This document shows positions 1 through 6,905 of a stretch of 13,046 nt of DNA, in pieces. How positions within the stretch are numbered: position 1 is the first letter of the stretch; every line of letters begins with the position of its first letter. The notes under the pieces were generated by a model that made no database searches, was not told where the DNA came from, and saw nothing but the letters and a program-made list of their open reading frames with translations. The stretch comes from an uncultured Micrococcales bacterium. Lineage in GTDB: Bacteria; Actinomycetota; Actinomycetes; Actinomycetales; Microbacteriaceae. Made by a program: the position numbers and the translations under genes. Location of the stretch: positions 1 through 13,046 of the forward strand of contig CAIYOE010000042.1 in assembly GCA_903927775.1 (NCBI GenBank), given 5' to 3'.

Positions 1-1
1 C

Positions 2-529
2 GCCATGACCATGGCATTGCTCGCCCTGCCGGGCAGCACCTACCTTTACCAGGGCGAGGAACTTGGTCTGCACGAGGCGCTGGAAATCCCAGACGAACTA
101 ATGCAAGACCCGCAGTTCTTTAGAAACCCAGAACTTGGCCTAAGCCGCGATGGCTGCCGCGTGCCACTTCCTTGGAAGAGCACGGGAGACTCGTTCGGCT
201 TTGGAGATGGTGGTTCGCACCTACCTCAGCCAGAGTGGTATGCCGACTACAGCGTAGAGGCCGAGGACGGCAAACCTGGAAGCACTCTGGAGCTCTACCG
301 TGCCGCCATCAACCTGCGTAAGGCACTGGAGACCGCACCCGAAATCAAGTGGGTCAAGCACCTTTTCAACAAGGATGTACTGCACTTTGTTCGTCCGAAC
401 GGTTGGCACTGCCTAACCAACTTTGGCACCAAGGCGGTCAAGCTTCCTAAGGGCCGAGTAATGCTCAGCAGCCTTCCACTGGTGGACGGCAAGCTTCCTG
501 CCAACGCCACCGCTTGGGTTCAGGCCTAA
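2..529 (+). CDS. GH13 alpha-glucosidase, C-terminal part (5' end cut by window)
   Basis: This is the last 175 codons of a glycoside hydrolase family 13 enzyme, which hydrolyses alpha-glucosidic bonds in malto- or isomalto-oligosaccharides, probably in the cytoplasm. The reading frame is open from the first full codon at position 2, so the ATG codons at 5 and 11 are internal. Near the start lies YQGEELG, which in this family follows the last catalytic barrel strand. After it comes SRDGCRVPLPW, the counterpart of the SRD-x(2)-R-x-PMxW motif of oligo-1,6-glucosidases and maltases. The remaining roughly 100 residues fit the end of the barrel and a C-terminal beta domain. The catalytic residues lie outside the window, so substrate preference cannot be judged. 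No upstream neighbour is visible. The gene ends just before a strong terminator and converges on the phosphonate-type operon, so the two are not functionally linked by position. Confidence 0.9.
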   Translation, partial: AMTMALLALPGSTYLYQGEELGLHEALEIPDELMQDPQFFRNPELGLSRDGCRVPLPWKSTGDSFGFGDGGSHLPQPEWYADYSVEAEDGKPGSTLELYRAAINLRKALETAPEIKWVKHLFNKDVLHFVRPNGWHCLTNFGTKAVKLPKGRVMLSSLPLVDGKLPANATAWVQA

Positions 530-540
530 TCAACCAAATA

Positions 541-570
541 AAAATGGGCTCCCAATCGGGAGCCCATTTT
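541..570. terminator. Bidirectional intrinsic terminator
   Basis: A perfect 13-bp inverted repeat (541-553 pairing with 558-570) closes a 4-base loop. The + strand runs into a T tract (567-572). On the - strand the stem is followed by a T-rich run (complement of 535-544). It sits in the 47-base gap between two convergent stop codons, so it can end both the glucosidase transcript and the long operon coming from the right. Confidence 0.93.
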
Positions 571-576
571 TTGCAC

Positions 577-2166
577 CTAAGCCAGTGGATCTGCCAACCA
601 CAACCAAGCGTTTCGATCTTCGGGTTGCCCCTCTAGGACTTCGAGCTTGTTCGAACCATCGAAGCGCTGCCAGTCGTTTACCGACAAAATGCGGCTAATT
701 CCGGCCAAATAAACCGGATCGGACAGTTGGGCATCAGTGGTTTCCGCCAGTTGAGGAAGTTCAAGAATCTGCGCACCCGCGTGGTTAAACACAACAGTCC
801 CAATCGCGATTCGCCCATCGCTGGTTTTACCGATCTCAATAACGCGAGACTGCTGCGGCCAGTCCATGTGAGAGCCGGTGCGAATCTGCCAGAAACCGTA
901 ATCCCCGGCTGCTGATTTATTGAACTTGATGCTGTGGTCGTGCACGTGACCCGCCACCCAGAGCACAATGTTTGAGTACTGGTCGAGGACCGCGGAGAAC
1001 TCATCGCGGATTGCAGGCTTTTCAAAACCCTCAGGCGCGTACTCATTGATGAAGTCCTCAAGCGGGTGGTGCGAGGTTAGTACAACGTACTTGTCTGCCG
1101 ACTGGGCCATGAGGTTCTGGAACCAGGCAAGCTGTTCGCGGTCGATGCAACCCTGCCATCCGCTGTGCGGGTTCACCGAGTCCAGCGCGATAACGCGAAT
1201 CTGCCCGAAATCCTTGGTCCAGTAAGCGGTCTTCTGTTCGGCACCAATTCCGTGATCGTGACCGCACTCCAGGTGCGTTTGCACCCAGTCTTCGATCTGA
1301 ATAAAGTGACGGTTGGCATCCGGAGTGACCTTAGTGGTGGTCATGTAATCCAACTTGGGGTAACCGGCCGGACCCAACTCCTGGTACTCCTCAAAGATCT
1401 GAGGCAGGGTCACGCCATCCACTACACCCGAAAGCTTCTGGTCGCCCGTGGCAATTCGGTTCAGTTCTTCGTTTGGCTGAACCATGCCCTGCAACATTGC
1501 ATCGTGGTTTCCATGGATGGCGAACCATTGGTGACTTAGGCCGGTTGCCTGGAACGGTTGCTGAGCCGCCATGGCCAAGCCAGGCACCTGAACCATTCCG
1601 AACAGTTCGTCGGTGCGGGAGCCATCGCTGGAATCCGGCTTGTAATAGTGCGGGTCGGTAAAGTTTGGGTGGGTTCCGTGCGCCGCCTCAACCACCGATG
1701 AGTCGCCACTTGCAGAACTAACCTGGCCGCCCTCGAGCAGGGTTTTGTACCACTCGAGTTCGTTGGCCTGACCGTTGTCGATTACGTCGCCAGTGATTAG
1801 CACTCCATCGATGCCCGCACCCATGAGCGGTCCGGATTGGATGGCGTTAGAAGCCTGGACCATGGCTTCAAGAACCTGCAGGGTCAGGAACTCCTGCGGG
1901 CGATAAGACCCCACGTAGTCGATAAAGGCACGGGTCTCGTAATCTGGATCGGCGTAGCGGTCCAGGAATTCGATTCGCGCTGGCGACTTGGCGTCGCAAA
2001 TGTGCAAATCCGATAGGTGGATAAAGGTGGCCAGTGGCTGAACCTCGGTTGGCGCATCGCCGATAACCGGCTCGCCCGAAGCCTTGGTGAGGTGGGTTCT
2101 GGTGAAGCCGTTAGCCGCCGTGGTGCGCTGGAACGGCAGCGAAACGTGGTTGGTTAGGTGCTGCAT
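577..2166 (-). CDS. Large calcineurin-like metallophosphoesterase (TIGR03767-type), last gene of the operon
   Basis: This 529-residue protein shows the full dimetal phosphoesterase motif set: SDLH at 52-55, GDVIDN at 126-131, GNHD at 219-222, SHHP at 365-368 and GHVH at 406-409. The long inserts between motifs (about 90 residues between GNHD-preceding blocks and about 145 before SHHP) fit the TIGR03767 (PPA1498) family, whose general members are described as carrying a twin-arginine signal. Here the N-terminus has no twin arginine and no hydrophobic stretch, and the codon directly before the ATG is the in-frame TAA stop of the ATPase gene, so no longer start is possible. The protein is therefore predicted to be cytoplasmic. 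With only TAA-ATG between genes and no clear Shine-Dalgarno, translation probably depends on coupling to the ATPase. Its substrate is unknown. Co-transcription with an importer and a phosphonatase-like enzyme suggests an imported phosphonate or phosphate ester (inference). Confidence 0.9.
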   Translation of the reverse strand: MQHLTNHVSLPFQRTTAANGFTRTHLTKASGEPVIGDAPTEVQPLATFIHLSDLHICDAKSPARIEFLDRYADPDYETRAFIDYVGSYRPQEFLTLQVLEAMVQASNAIQSGPLMGAGIDGVLITGDVIDNGQANELEWYKTLLEGGQVSSASGDSSVVEAAHGTHPNFTDPHYYKPDSSDGSRTDELFGMVQVPGLAMAAQQPFQATGLSHQWFAIHGNHDAMLQGMVQPNEELNRIATGDQKLSGVVDGVTLPQIFEEYQELGPAGYPKLDYMTTTKVTPDANRHFIQIEDWVQTHLECGHDHGIGAEQKTAYWTKDFGQIRVIALDSVNPHSGWQGCIDREQLAWFQNLMAQSADKYVVLTSHHPLEDFINEYAPEGFEKPAIRDEFSAVLDQYSNIVLWVAGHVHDHSIKFNKSAAGDYGFWQIRTGSHMDWPQQSRVIEIGKTSDGRIAIGTVVFNHAGAQILELPQLAETTDAQLSDPVYLAGISRILSVNDWQRFDGSNKLEVLEGQPEDRNAWLWLADPLA

Positions 2167-3207
2167 TTAGGCAGGCACCACCAGGTACTGACCAGGCTTT
2201 ATGCTCACGTTGACAGAGTCTCCTGAGTGAAGACTTGCACTCTGATCGCTGGTCATGCTGGCGTCGAAACTAAAGCCCTGGGTGGTCTGAAGCATGACCT
2301 TGGACATAGGGCCTAAGAATGCACGCGCGACTACGGTAGCGTTACCGTTTGGCGCCGGAGTCACTTCAATCGCCTCTGGGCGAACTAGAGCAACTGCCTC
2401 GGCAGGCTGGGTTTCCCAGTCGAACTTGGCATCTACATCGCTTTCTAGAACGCGGGCCTTGCTGCCCGAAATCTGAGCCGGGATGCGGTTCATTTGACCC
2501 ACAAAGCCCGCCACGAACTCGTTTGCCGGGGTGTGGTAAAGCACATCTGGCTCTGCGATCTGAGCGATCTTGCCACCGTTCATGACTGCAACGCGGTCGC
2601 TCATTGACATGGCTTCTTCTTGGTCGTGAGTAACAAAAATGGTGGTTGTACCGGTCTTGATCTGCAGGGCACGAATCTCGTCGCGCAGGTTGGCGCGAAC
2701 CTTGGCGTCTAGCGCGCTCAGCGGCTCATCTAGAAGCAATAGATCCGGCTCGAAAGCAAGTGCGCGGGCCAGCGCGACTCGCTGCTGCTGACCACCCGAA
2801 AGCTGGTGGGTGAAACGCTTGGCATGGTGGTCTAGCCCAACCAGATTTAGCAGTTCATGAGCGCGGTCACGTCTTTGCGCCTTGCTAGCTCCGCGCATGC
2901 GAAGACCAAAGGCAACGTTTTCTTCGGCGTTCAGGTTTGGAAACAGGCTGTAAGACTGGAACACCATTCCCATGTTGCGCTTGTGAGCAGGTAGCTTATC
3001 GATCGACTCACCCCGAACCAGAACCTGACCTTCGTCGGCTCGGTCTAGACCAGCGATAATTCGAAGTGCGGTGGTCTTACCGCAGCCAGAAGGACCGAGC
3101 AGAGCTACTAGCTCGCCGGCGCCAACAGTCAGGTCTAGGTTGTTCAAGGCGTATACATCTTTGAAACGACGGGTAACCCCCGAAAGGGTAAGAGTTGCGC
3201 TGTTCAT
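2167..3207 (-). CDS. ABC transporter ATP-binding protein (PhnT/PotA-type)
   Basis: This 346-residue ATPase powers the importer made with the two upstream permeases and the binding protein. Seen directly: Walker A GPSGCGKTT at 38-46, Q-loop FQ at 83-84, signature LSGGQQQR at 136-143, Walker B LLLLDEP at 156-162, D-loop SALD at 164-167 and the switch histidine H194. The C-terminal third (after about residue 240) looks like the TOBE-type regulatory domain common in polyamine, iron and 2-aminoethylphosphonate transporters. The open frame runs much further upstream, but that stretch lies inside the permease gene. The chosen ATG shares one base with the permease stop (TAATG) and has GAGGA 6 bases upstream. 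The substrate class cannot be read from an ATPase alone; aminophosphonate is inferred from the enzymes in the operon, and polyamine or Fe(III) import remain possible by homology. Confidence 0.93.
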   Translation of the reverse strand: MNSATLTLSGVTRRFKDVYALNNLDLTVGAGELVALLGPSGCGKTTALRIIAGLDRADEGQVLVRGESIDKLPAHKRNMGMVFQSYSLFPNLNAEENVAFGLRMRGASKAQRRDRAHELLNLVGLDHHAKRFTHQLSGGQQQRVALARALAFEPDLLLLDEPLSALDAKVRANLRDEIRALQIKTGTTTIFVTHDQEEAMSMSDRVAVMNGGKIAQIAEPDVLYHTPANEFVAGFVGQMNRIPAQISGSKARVLESDVDAKFDWETQPAEAVALVRPEAIEVTPAPNGNATVVARAFLGPMSKVMLQTTQGFSFDASMTSDQSASLHSGDSVNVSIKPGQYLVVPA

Positions 3208-3989
3208 TAGTCTTCCTCTGCAGCTGCTTGGTTGGAAACTGGGCGGACAAAAGCTCCAATGCCCAGCAAAAGTACGAATACTGCCACTAGCGAGAACACT
3301 GACAGAGCAATAGCTCCCAATATGTTCGACTGCGACATGGTGGTAACCCAGGTGGTGAAGGTATCCCAGTGTAGAAGCGAGGTCAGAGTGAACTCGCCAA
3401 GTGAAAGCGCCAAGGTCATGAACAACGATGCCAACACCGTGCTGCGAATCACAGGAGTGACAACCTGAACAATCGTGCGAAACCAGCCTGCGCCAAGACC
3501 ACGAGCTGCCTCGGTGATAGTCCTTAGCGGAACCGCCTTTAGACCCGTGTCCAAGGTGCGATAGGCGTAAGGAAGCGCCAGTACCGCGTACATGAACGCA
3601 AGCACAAATTCGTTGGTCTGCGCAAAATCCGGTAGCGAAGTCTGGGCACCAATAGCTAAGGCGACCACGGGGATCACCAGAGGCAACAGCGTGATGAACT
3701 CCACAAACGGACGAACCTTGTGCCCACCCAAGTTGAGCCAAACTGCGGTAGGAACCAAAAGAACCAGCAAAATTCCAGCGGCGGATACAGCCAAAATGAA
3801 CGAGATCCAGAGGTAGTGCCCAAAATCTGGCGCTGTAAAGAACCAAACGTAGTTAGCTAATCCGTGACCGCCCGAGACCGGGGTTCGGAACGAAAACTCT
3901 GTTGCGGAACCCAGCGGGAAAAGAACAAACAAACCAGCGATGGTGAGGGCCACCATAAGTGGCAGGTTGGCAATGCGTATGCGCTTCAT
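3207..3989 (-). CDS. ABC transporter permease (second subunit)
   Basis: This 260-residue inner-membrane protein has about six hydrophobic segments and the cytoplasmic coupling motif EAARGLG at 160-166, which docks onto the ATPase. It is of the PotC/PhnV type: short, beginning directly with a basic KR-x-R tail and the first membrane helix. The ATG at 3989 was chosen over the GTG at 3998. It overlaps the preceding permease stop as ATGA and has AAAGG 8 bases upstream (3998-4002), whereas the GTG would sit within that ribosome binding site. The stop codon shares one base with the ATPase start. Together with the longer permease it should form the heterodimeric channel of the importer. The membrane family is certain; the ligand is inferred from neighbours. 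Confidence 0.92.
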   Translation of the reverse strand: MKRIRIANLPLMVALTIAGLFVLFPLGSATEFSFRTPVSGGHGLANYVWFFTAPDFGHYLWISFILAVSAAGILLVLLVPTAVWLNLGGHKVRPFVEFITLLPLVIPVVALAIGAQTSLPDFAQTNEFVLAFMYAVLALPYAYRTLDTGLKAVPLRTITEAARGLGAGWFRTIVQVVTPVIRSTVLASLFMTLALSLGEFTLTSLLHWDTFTTWVTTMSQSNILGAIALSVFSLVAVFVLLLGIGAFVRPVSNQAAAEED

Positions 3990-4891
3990 CGCTGCCACCT
4001 TTCTGCGCGGCGCTGAATGATCAGGTAAGGAATCATGGCCAGCGCTGACACGATTACCATGCCAACGGCGAGCGCCTTACCCAGGTTGTACTGGTCAAAA
4101 ATCACGTTTCCGTCTACCAAGTTGCCAATCAAGATTGGAACCAGGGCGATTTCACCGGTGGTCATGGCTCTTGCGGTGGCGTAAGCCGAGAAAGCGCTGG
4201 CAAACAAAAGCAGCAGCGACGAAACAAAACTTGGAAATAGCAATGGAAAACCAATGAAACGCCAGAAACGAAGGCGGTTTGCACCCAGATTGCGAGCTGC
4301 TTCCTGCCATTCCTTGCGAATGCCGTGAACTGCTGGAGAGAACACGATCACCATCAGTGGGATCTGGAAATACGAGTACACCAGAATCAATCCGCCAAAG
4401 GAAAACAGGTTGAAGCCGTTGCTGTAGAGATCAAGGCCAAGGGCTTTCAACAAACCAGTTGCAGAGCCCTCTGCTCCGAGGGCTGCAATAAACATGAAGG
4501 CAAGAGGCACACCGCCGGTGTTGGCAAGAACGCCCGAAATAGAAGTAACGAACTGACGAATGCGGACGGACCCGCGGCTTTCAATCAGATAAGCAAACAC
4601 GGCGCCCGGTATGGCAGAGGTGATTGCCGAAATGGCAGCGAGCGAAATGCTCATGCGGAAGCCGGTAAGGAATGGCTCTTTCAACGCGGCTGCGTAGTTT
4701 TCGAACGAGAAGGCACCGTAGTTGTCTTGGAGTGACTTAACCAGAACAGCAGCTAGCGGTGCAAAGAAAAATATACCCATGAAAATCAGAAGCGGGCCAA
4801 CTCCTAGGGCGATGGCCAACAACTGACCCATAAGGGTGCCCCACTTGGGAGCACCCTTACGGTTGAGGAGTTTTACCTCAGTAGTTGTCAT
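3986..4891 (-). CDS. ABC transporter permease (first subunit)
   Basis: This 301-residue integral membrane protein has about six transmembrane helices and the EAA-loop motif EAARNLG at 197-203, characteristic of binding-protein-dependent importers of the PotB/PhnU type. The ATG lies 6 bases after the stop of the binding-protein gene. The region before it has no good Shine-Dalgarno, so translation is probably coupled to the upstream gene; a later ATG at residue 21 is a less likely alternative because it would remove the basic N-terminal tail before the first helix. It overlaps the next permease gene by 4 bases. The pair of permeases is clearly diverged (301 and 260 residues), as usual for heterodimeric importers of this class. 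Confidence 0.91.
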   Translation of the reverse strand: MTTTEVKLLNRKGAPKWGTLMGQLLAIALGVGPLLIFMGIFFFAPLAAVLVKSLQDNYGAFSFENYAAALKEPFLTGFRMSISLAAISAITSAIPGAVFAYLIESRGSVRIRQFVTSISGVLANTGGVPLAFMFIAALGAEGSATGLLKALGLDLYSNGFNLFSFGGLILVYSYFQIPLMVIVFSPAVHGIRKEWQEAARNLGANRLRFWRFIGFPLLFPSFVSSLLLLFASAFSAYATARAMTTGEIALVPILIGNLVDGNVIFDQYNLGKALAVGMVIVSALAMIPYLIIQRRAERWQR

Positions 4892-4897
4892 TGTTGC

Positions 4898-6103
4898 TTA
4901 GAGGGTTGGCCACTGAGCTACAACAAGTGCCTTGCCGGTAACCTGCTCGTCAGGGTTTGGCTGGTAGACCTTTGCACCCTTAGGTAGCGATAGGCCAGCT
5001 GGTGCATCGATGATGGTGTTCTTCTTGGTCATCGCAGCAGCAAGGATTGGAGTTGCTCCACCCGAAACGAAGATGTTCTGTCCACCAAGGATGGTCTTGA
5101 AGATTTCGCTTCCAGACTTCTTTAGGTCAGATGCCTTCAGCTGAGCAGTGGTCTTGCCCTTGTTCTCCGAGTACATGAACTCTTCCCACAGACGTGCAGC
5201 TGCACAGTGAGGAGCCTTCTTGTTGATTGCCTGGATGTAAGGGGTACCTGCTACAACGCCATCGGTTGGGATGGTGAACTTTAGGGTCTTGCCTGCAGCG
5301 GCAGCCGATGCGATTGCACCTGGGCCGTTGAAGTTCCAGGTTAGGGCGATCTTGTATGCGCCGGCTACGTAGTTTGCACCAGTTGCCTTAGCCGAAACAA
5401 AGTTGCCCGAAGCCTTTAGCTGCTTGAAGAAGTCGATACCTGGCTGGATGTTGGTCATCGAACCACCGTTTGCAACAGCTGCAGCGTAAAGAGCCATGAA
5501 AGGCTCCTGTCCAGCGGTTGGGTCGCCAGTTAGAGCAACCATTCCCTTGTAAGCAGGGTTTAGTAGGTCCTTGATCTTGGTAGGTGCAGGCGAAACGCTC
5601 GAGTCGTACGAAAGAGCGATAACACCGTTGTAGTCACCGTACCAGGCGCCTCCGGCGTCCTTCCACTGTGCAGGGATGTCGTTCCAGGTTGCAACCTTGT
5701 AGTTAGCGAAGATTGCTGGACGGCCAGCGCCTACAACAGTGTTTAGAGCCGAAACACCGATGTCAACAACGTCTGGCTGCTTTGCAGCTGGAGCGGTTGC
5801 AATGGTCTGTAGCTCGTAAGCCGACGAACCGTCTGGGTTGTCGTCAACGATCTTGATGCCGAATGCCTTGCTGTAAAGGTCCATGGCCTCGCCGTAGTTA
5901 GCCCAGTCACGAGGAAGGGTAATTACGTTAAGGGTGCCTTCCTTCTTTGCGGCCTTGACAAGTGCGTCCATGCCGCCGGCGGTCTTTAGGTCGGTTACCT
6001 TGCAGAAGTTGGTGGCTGCCTGCGACGGAGTCGCTACTGCAACAGTTACACCAAATGCGACAGCAGTAGCAGCAACAGCTGCAACAACGCGCTTTAGGTT
6101 CAT
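4898..6103 (-). CDS. Secreted ABC transporter substrate-binding protein
   Basis: This 401-residue extracytoplasmic protein captures the ligand for the importer. The N-terminus is a classical Sec signal: basic LKR at 3-5, an alanine/valine-rich hydrophobic core, then SQAA with likely cleavage after residue 29 or 30. The mature part begins near the family's usual position with an EGTLNVITLP strand and resembles type II binding proteins of the Fe(III)/polyamine/2-aminoethylphosphonate group. No lipobox is present: the first cysteine, C34, is preceded by TNF. A second cysteine near the AAARLWEEF segment could pair with it. Lack of a lipid anchor is unusual for a binding protein in a Gram-positive cell. 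GGGAG lies 7 bases before the ATG. It is preceded by the only sizeable gap in the operon, which may give it a higher expression level than the enzymes. Ligand identity is inferred from context. Confidence 0.92.
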   Translation of the reverse strand: MNLKRVVAAVAATAVAFGVTVAVATPSQAATNFCKVTDLKTAGGMDALVKAAKKEGTLNVITLPRDWANYGEAMDLYSKAFGIKIVDDNPDGSSAYELQTIATAPAAKQPDVVDIGVSALNTVVGAGRPAIFANYKVATWNDIPAQWKDAGGAWYGDYNGVIALSYDSSVSPAPTKIKDLLNPAYKGMVALTGDPTAGQEPFMALYAAAVANGGSMTNIQPGIDFFKQLKASGNFVSAKATGANYVAGAYKIALTWNFNGPGAIASAAAAGKTLKFTIPTDGVVAGTPYIQAINKKAPHCAAARLWEEFMYSENKGKTTAQLKASDLKKSGSEIFKTILGGQNIFVSGGATPILAAAMTKKNTIIDAPAGLSLPKGAKVYQPNPDEQVTGKALVVAQWPTL

Positions 6104-6233
6104 GTGATTTCTCCCTGATTTTTTGAGGTGGTCGCCAGTGGGGCGACTCCCCTATAGCCAAAGCCGATTCGGCAAACTAGGGGGAATCGGAAGGTTACGC
6201 CGACCTAAAATCTTGGTCGTTCGGGTGCAAACC
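6104..6233 (-). promoter_or_regulatory. 130-base leader between hydrolase and binding-protein genes, with inverted repeats
   Basis: This is the only large gap inside the operon. It holds three inverted repeats: GTCGCC/GGCGAC (6131-6136 with 6142-6147), CCGATTC/GAATCGG (6164-6170 with 6184-6190), and CGACC/GGTCG (6201-6205 with 6215-6219). None is followed by a U tract on the - strand, so they are not ordinary terminators. On the - strand a TTGCAC box, 17 bases, then TAGGTC make a weak promoter candidate, and a TATAGG box lies nearer the gene without a matching -35. Plausible roles are a second promoter, an operator, or RNA folds that stabilise the binding-protein part of the transcript. The sequence alone does not decide among them. 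Confidence 0.4.
6163..6190. repeat. Nested palindromes upstream of the binding-protein gene
   Basis: GCCGA-T-TCGGC (6163-6173) is an 11-base palindrome with a one-base centre. Its left arm is also part of a wider 7-bp inverted repeat, CCGATTC (6164-6170) with GAATCGG (6184-6190). The two pairings exclude each other in RNA, and the short palindrome has operator-like geometry in DNA. Function is unknown. Confidence 0.45.
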
Positions 6234-6905
6234 TTAGATAAACAACAGGTCTTGCAAATCGGCTATTGAGTTAACAACATCGGTTGCGCCAGCCGCCAAC
6301 AGTTGATCCATGTTATGCGTTCCGGAAAGCACACCCACCACTCGCCCCGCACCAAAAGCGACTCCGGCTTGCATGTCACTCTGGGTATCACCCACGACAA
6401 CGCAGGCCTTGGGGTCCGTCACCTCAAGAGCGGCGGCAACGCGCTGCAGCATTTTGGGGCTCGGACGCCCTGCTCCGACCTCACCAGGGGTAACGGTTTC
6501 CTCAATCGACTCGCCCCAATCCAGAGATCGCAGAATCGCATTTAGGGTAGCTCGGCTAAATCCAGTGGTCAGGGCGGTGGGCACTCCGGCATCACGCAGA
6601 GCCACTAGCAAGTCGCCCGCTCCGGGGATCTCATCGATGCCCTCCTGAAGAACAATATCCAAGTAAGCCTCTTCGAATGCCTCGGTAGCTTTCTGCGCCA
6701 GTGACGCATCGCCAAGGATGGCGGTGAAAACTTCGATCTTGGACTGACCCATGGTGTCCACCGCGTACTGAGTCCACTCGGACTCTTTGGTTAGCCATTG
6801 CTCGGGCGCAATCTGACTGAACGCTTTTTTAAAGGCACGTAAGACCAACCCGCCGTCTTGAACGGTGGTACCGGCCACATCGAAGGCAACCATTTGAATA
6901 TCCAT
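6234..6905 (-). CDS. Phosphonatase-like HAD hydrolase (TIGR03351-type, PhnX relative)
   Basis: This 223-residue haloacid dehalogenase-superfamily enzyme probably cleaves the C-P bond of a 2-oxoethylphosphonate. Diagnostic features are visible. The nucleophile motif is D9-x-A-G-T13 instead of the usual DxDxT. The cap segment MGQSK at 52-56 places K56 where PhnX has its Schiff-base lysine. Motif II is TTG at 113-115. R147 in GRPSP replaces the usual HAD lysine, and GDTQSD at 172-177 supplies the metal ligands. These are the traits described for both phosphonoacetaldehyde hydrolase and the TIGR03351 clade, and the latter is known to sit beside FAD oxidoreductases rather than PhnW, exactly as here. 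The ATG shares one base with the oxidase stop, with AGAGG about 10 bases upstream. The substrate is phosphonoacetaldehyde or a close analogue such as the 1-hydroxy form; the sequence does not decide. Confidence 0.92.
   Translation of the reverse strand: MDIQMVAFDVAGTTVQDGGLVLRAFKKAFSQIAPEQWLTKESEWTQYAVDTMGQSKIEVFTAILGDASLAQKATEAFEEAYLDIVLQEGIDEIPGAGDLLVALRDAGVPTALTTGFSRATLNAILRSLDWGESIEETVTPGEVGAGRPSPKMLQRVAAALEVTDPKACVVVGDTQSDMQAGVAFGAGRVVGVLSGTHNMDQLLAAGATDVVNSIADLQDLLFI

Noticed and set aside
3208..3846. Long N-terminal extension of the ATPase frame (213 codons before the chosen ATG)
   Set aside because: It lies entirely inside the permease gene in another frame, has no ABC-like content and is rich in Cys, His, Trp and Ser as out-of-frame translations are. 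The start at 3207 has a good ribosome binding site and the correct ATPase N-terminus.
6050..6095. GCA/ACA-rich repeat-like stretch
   Set aside because: It encodes the alanine/valine-rich core of the binding-protein signal peptide and needs no other explanation.
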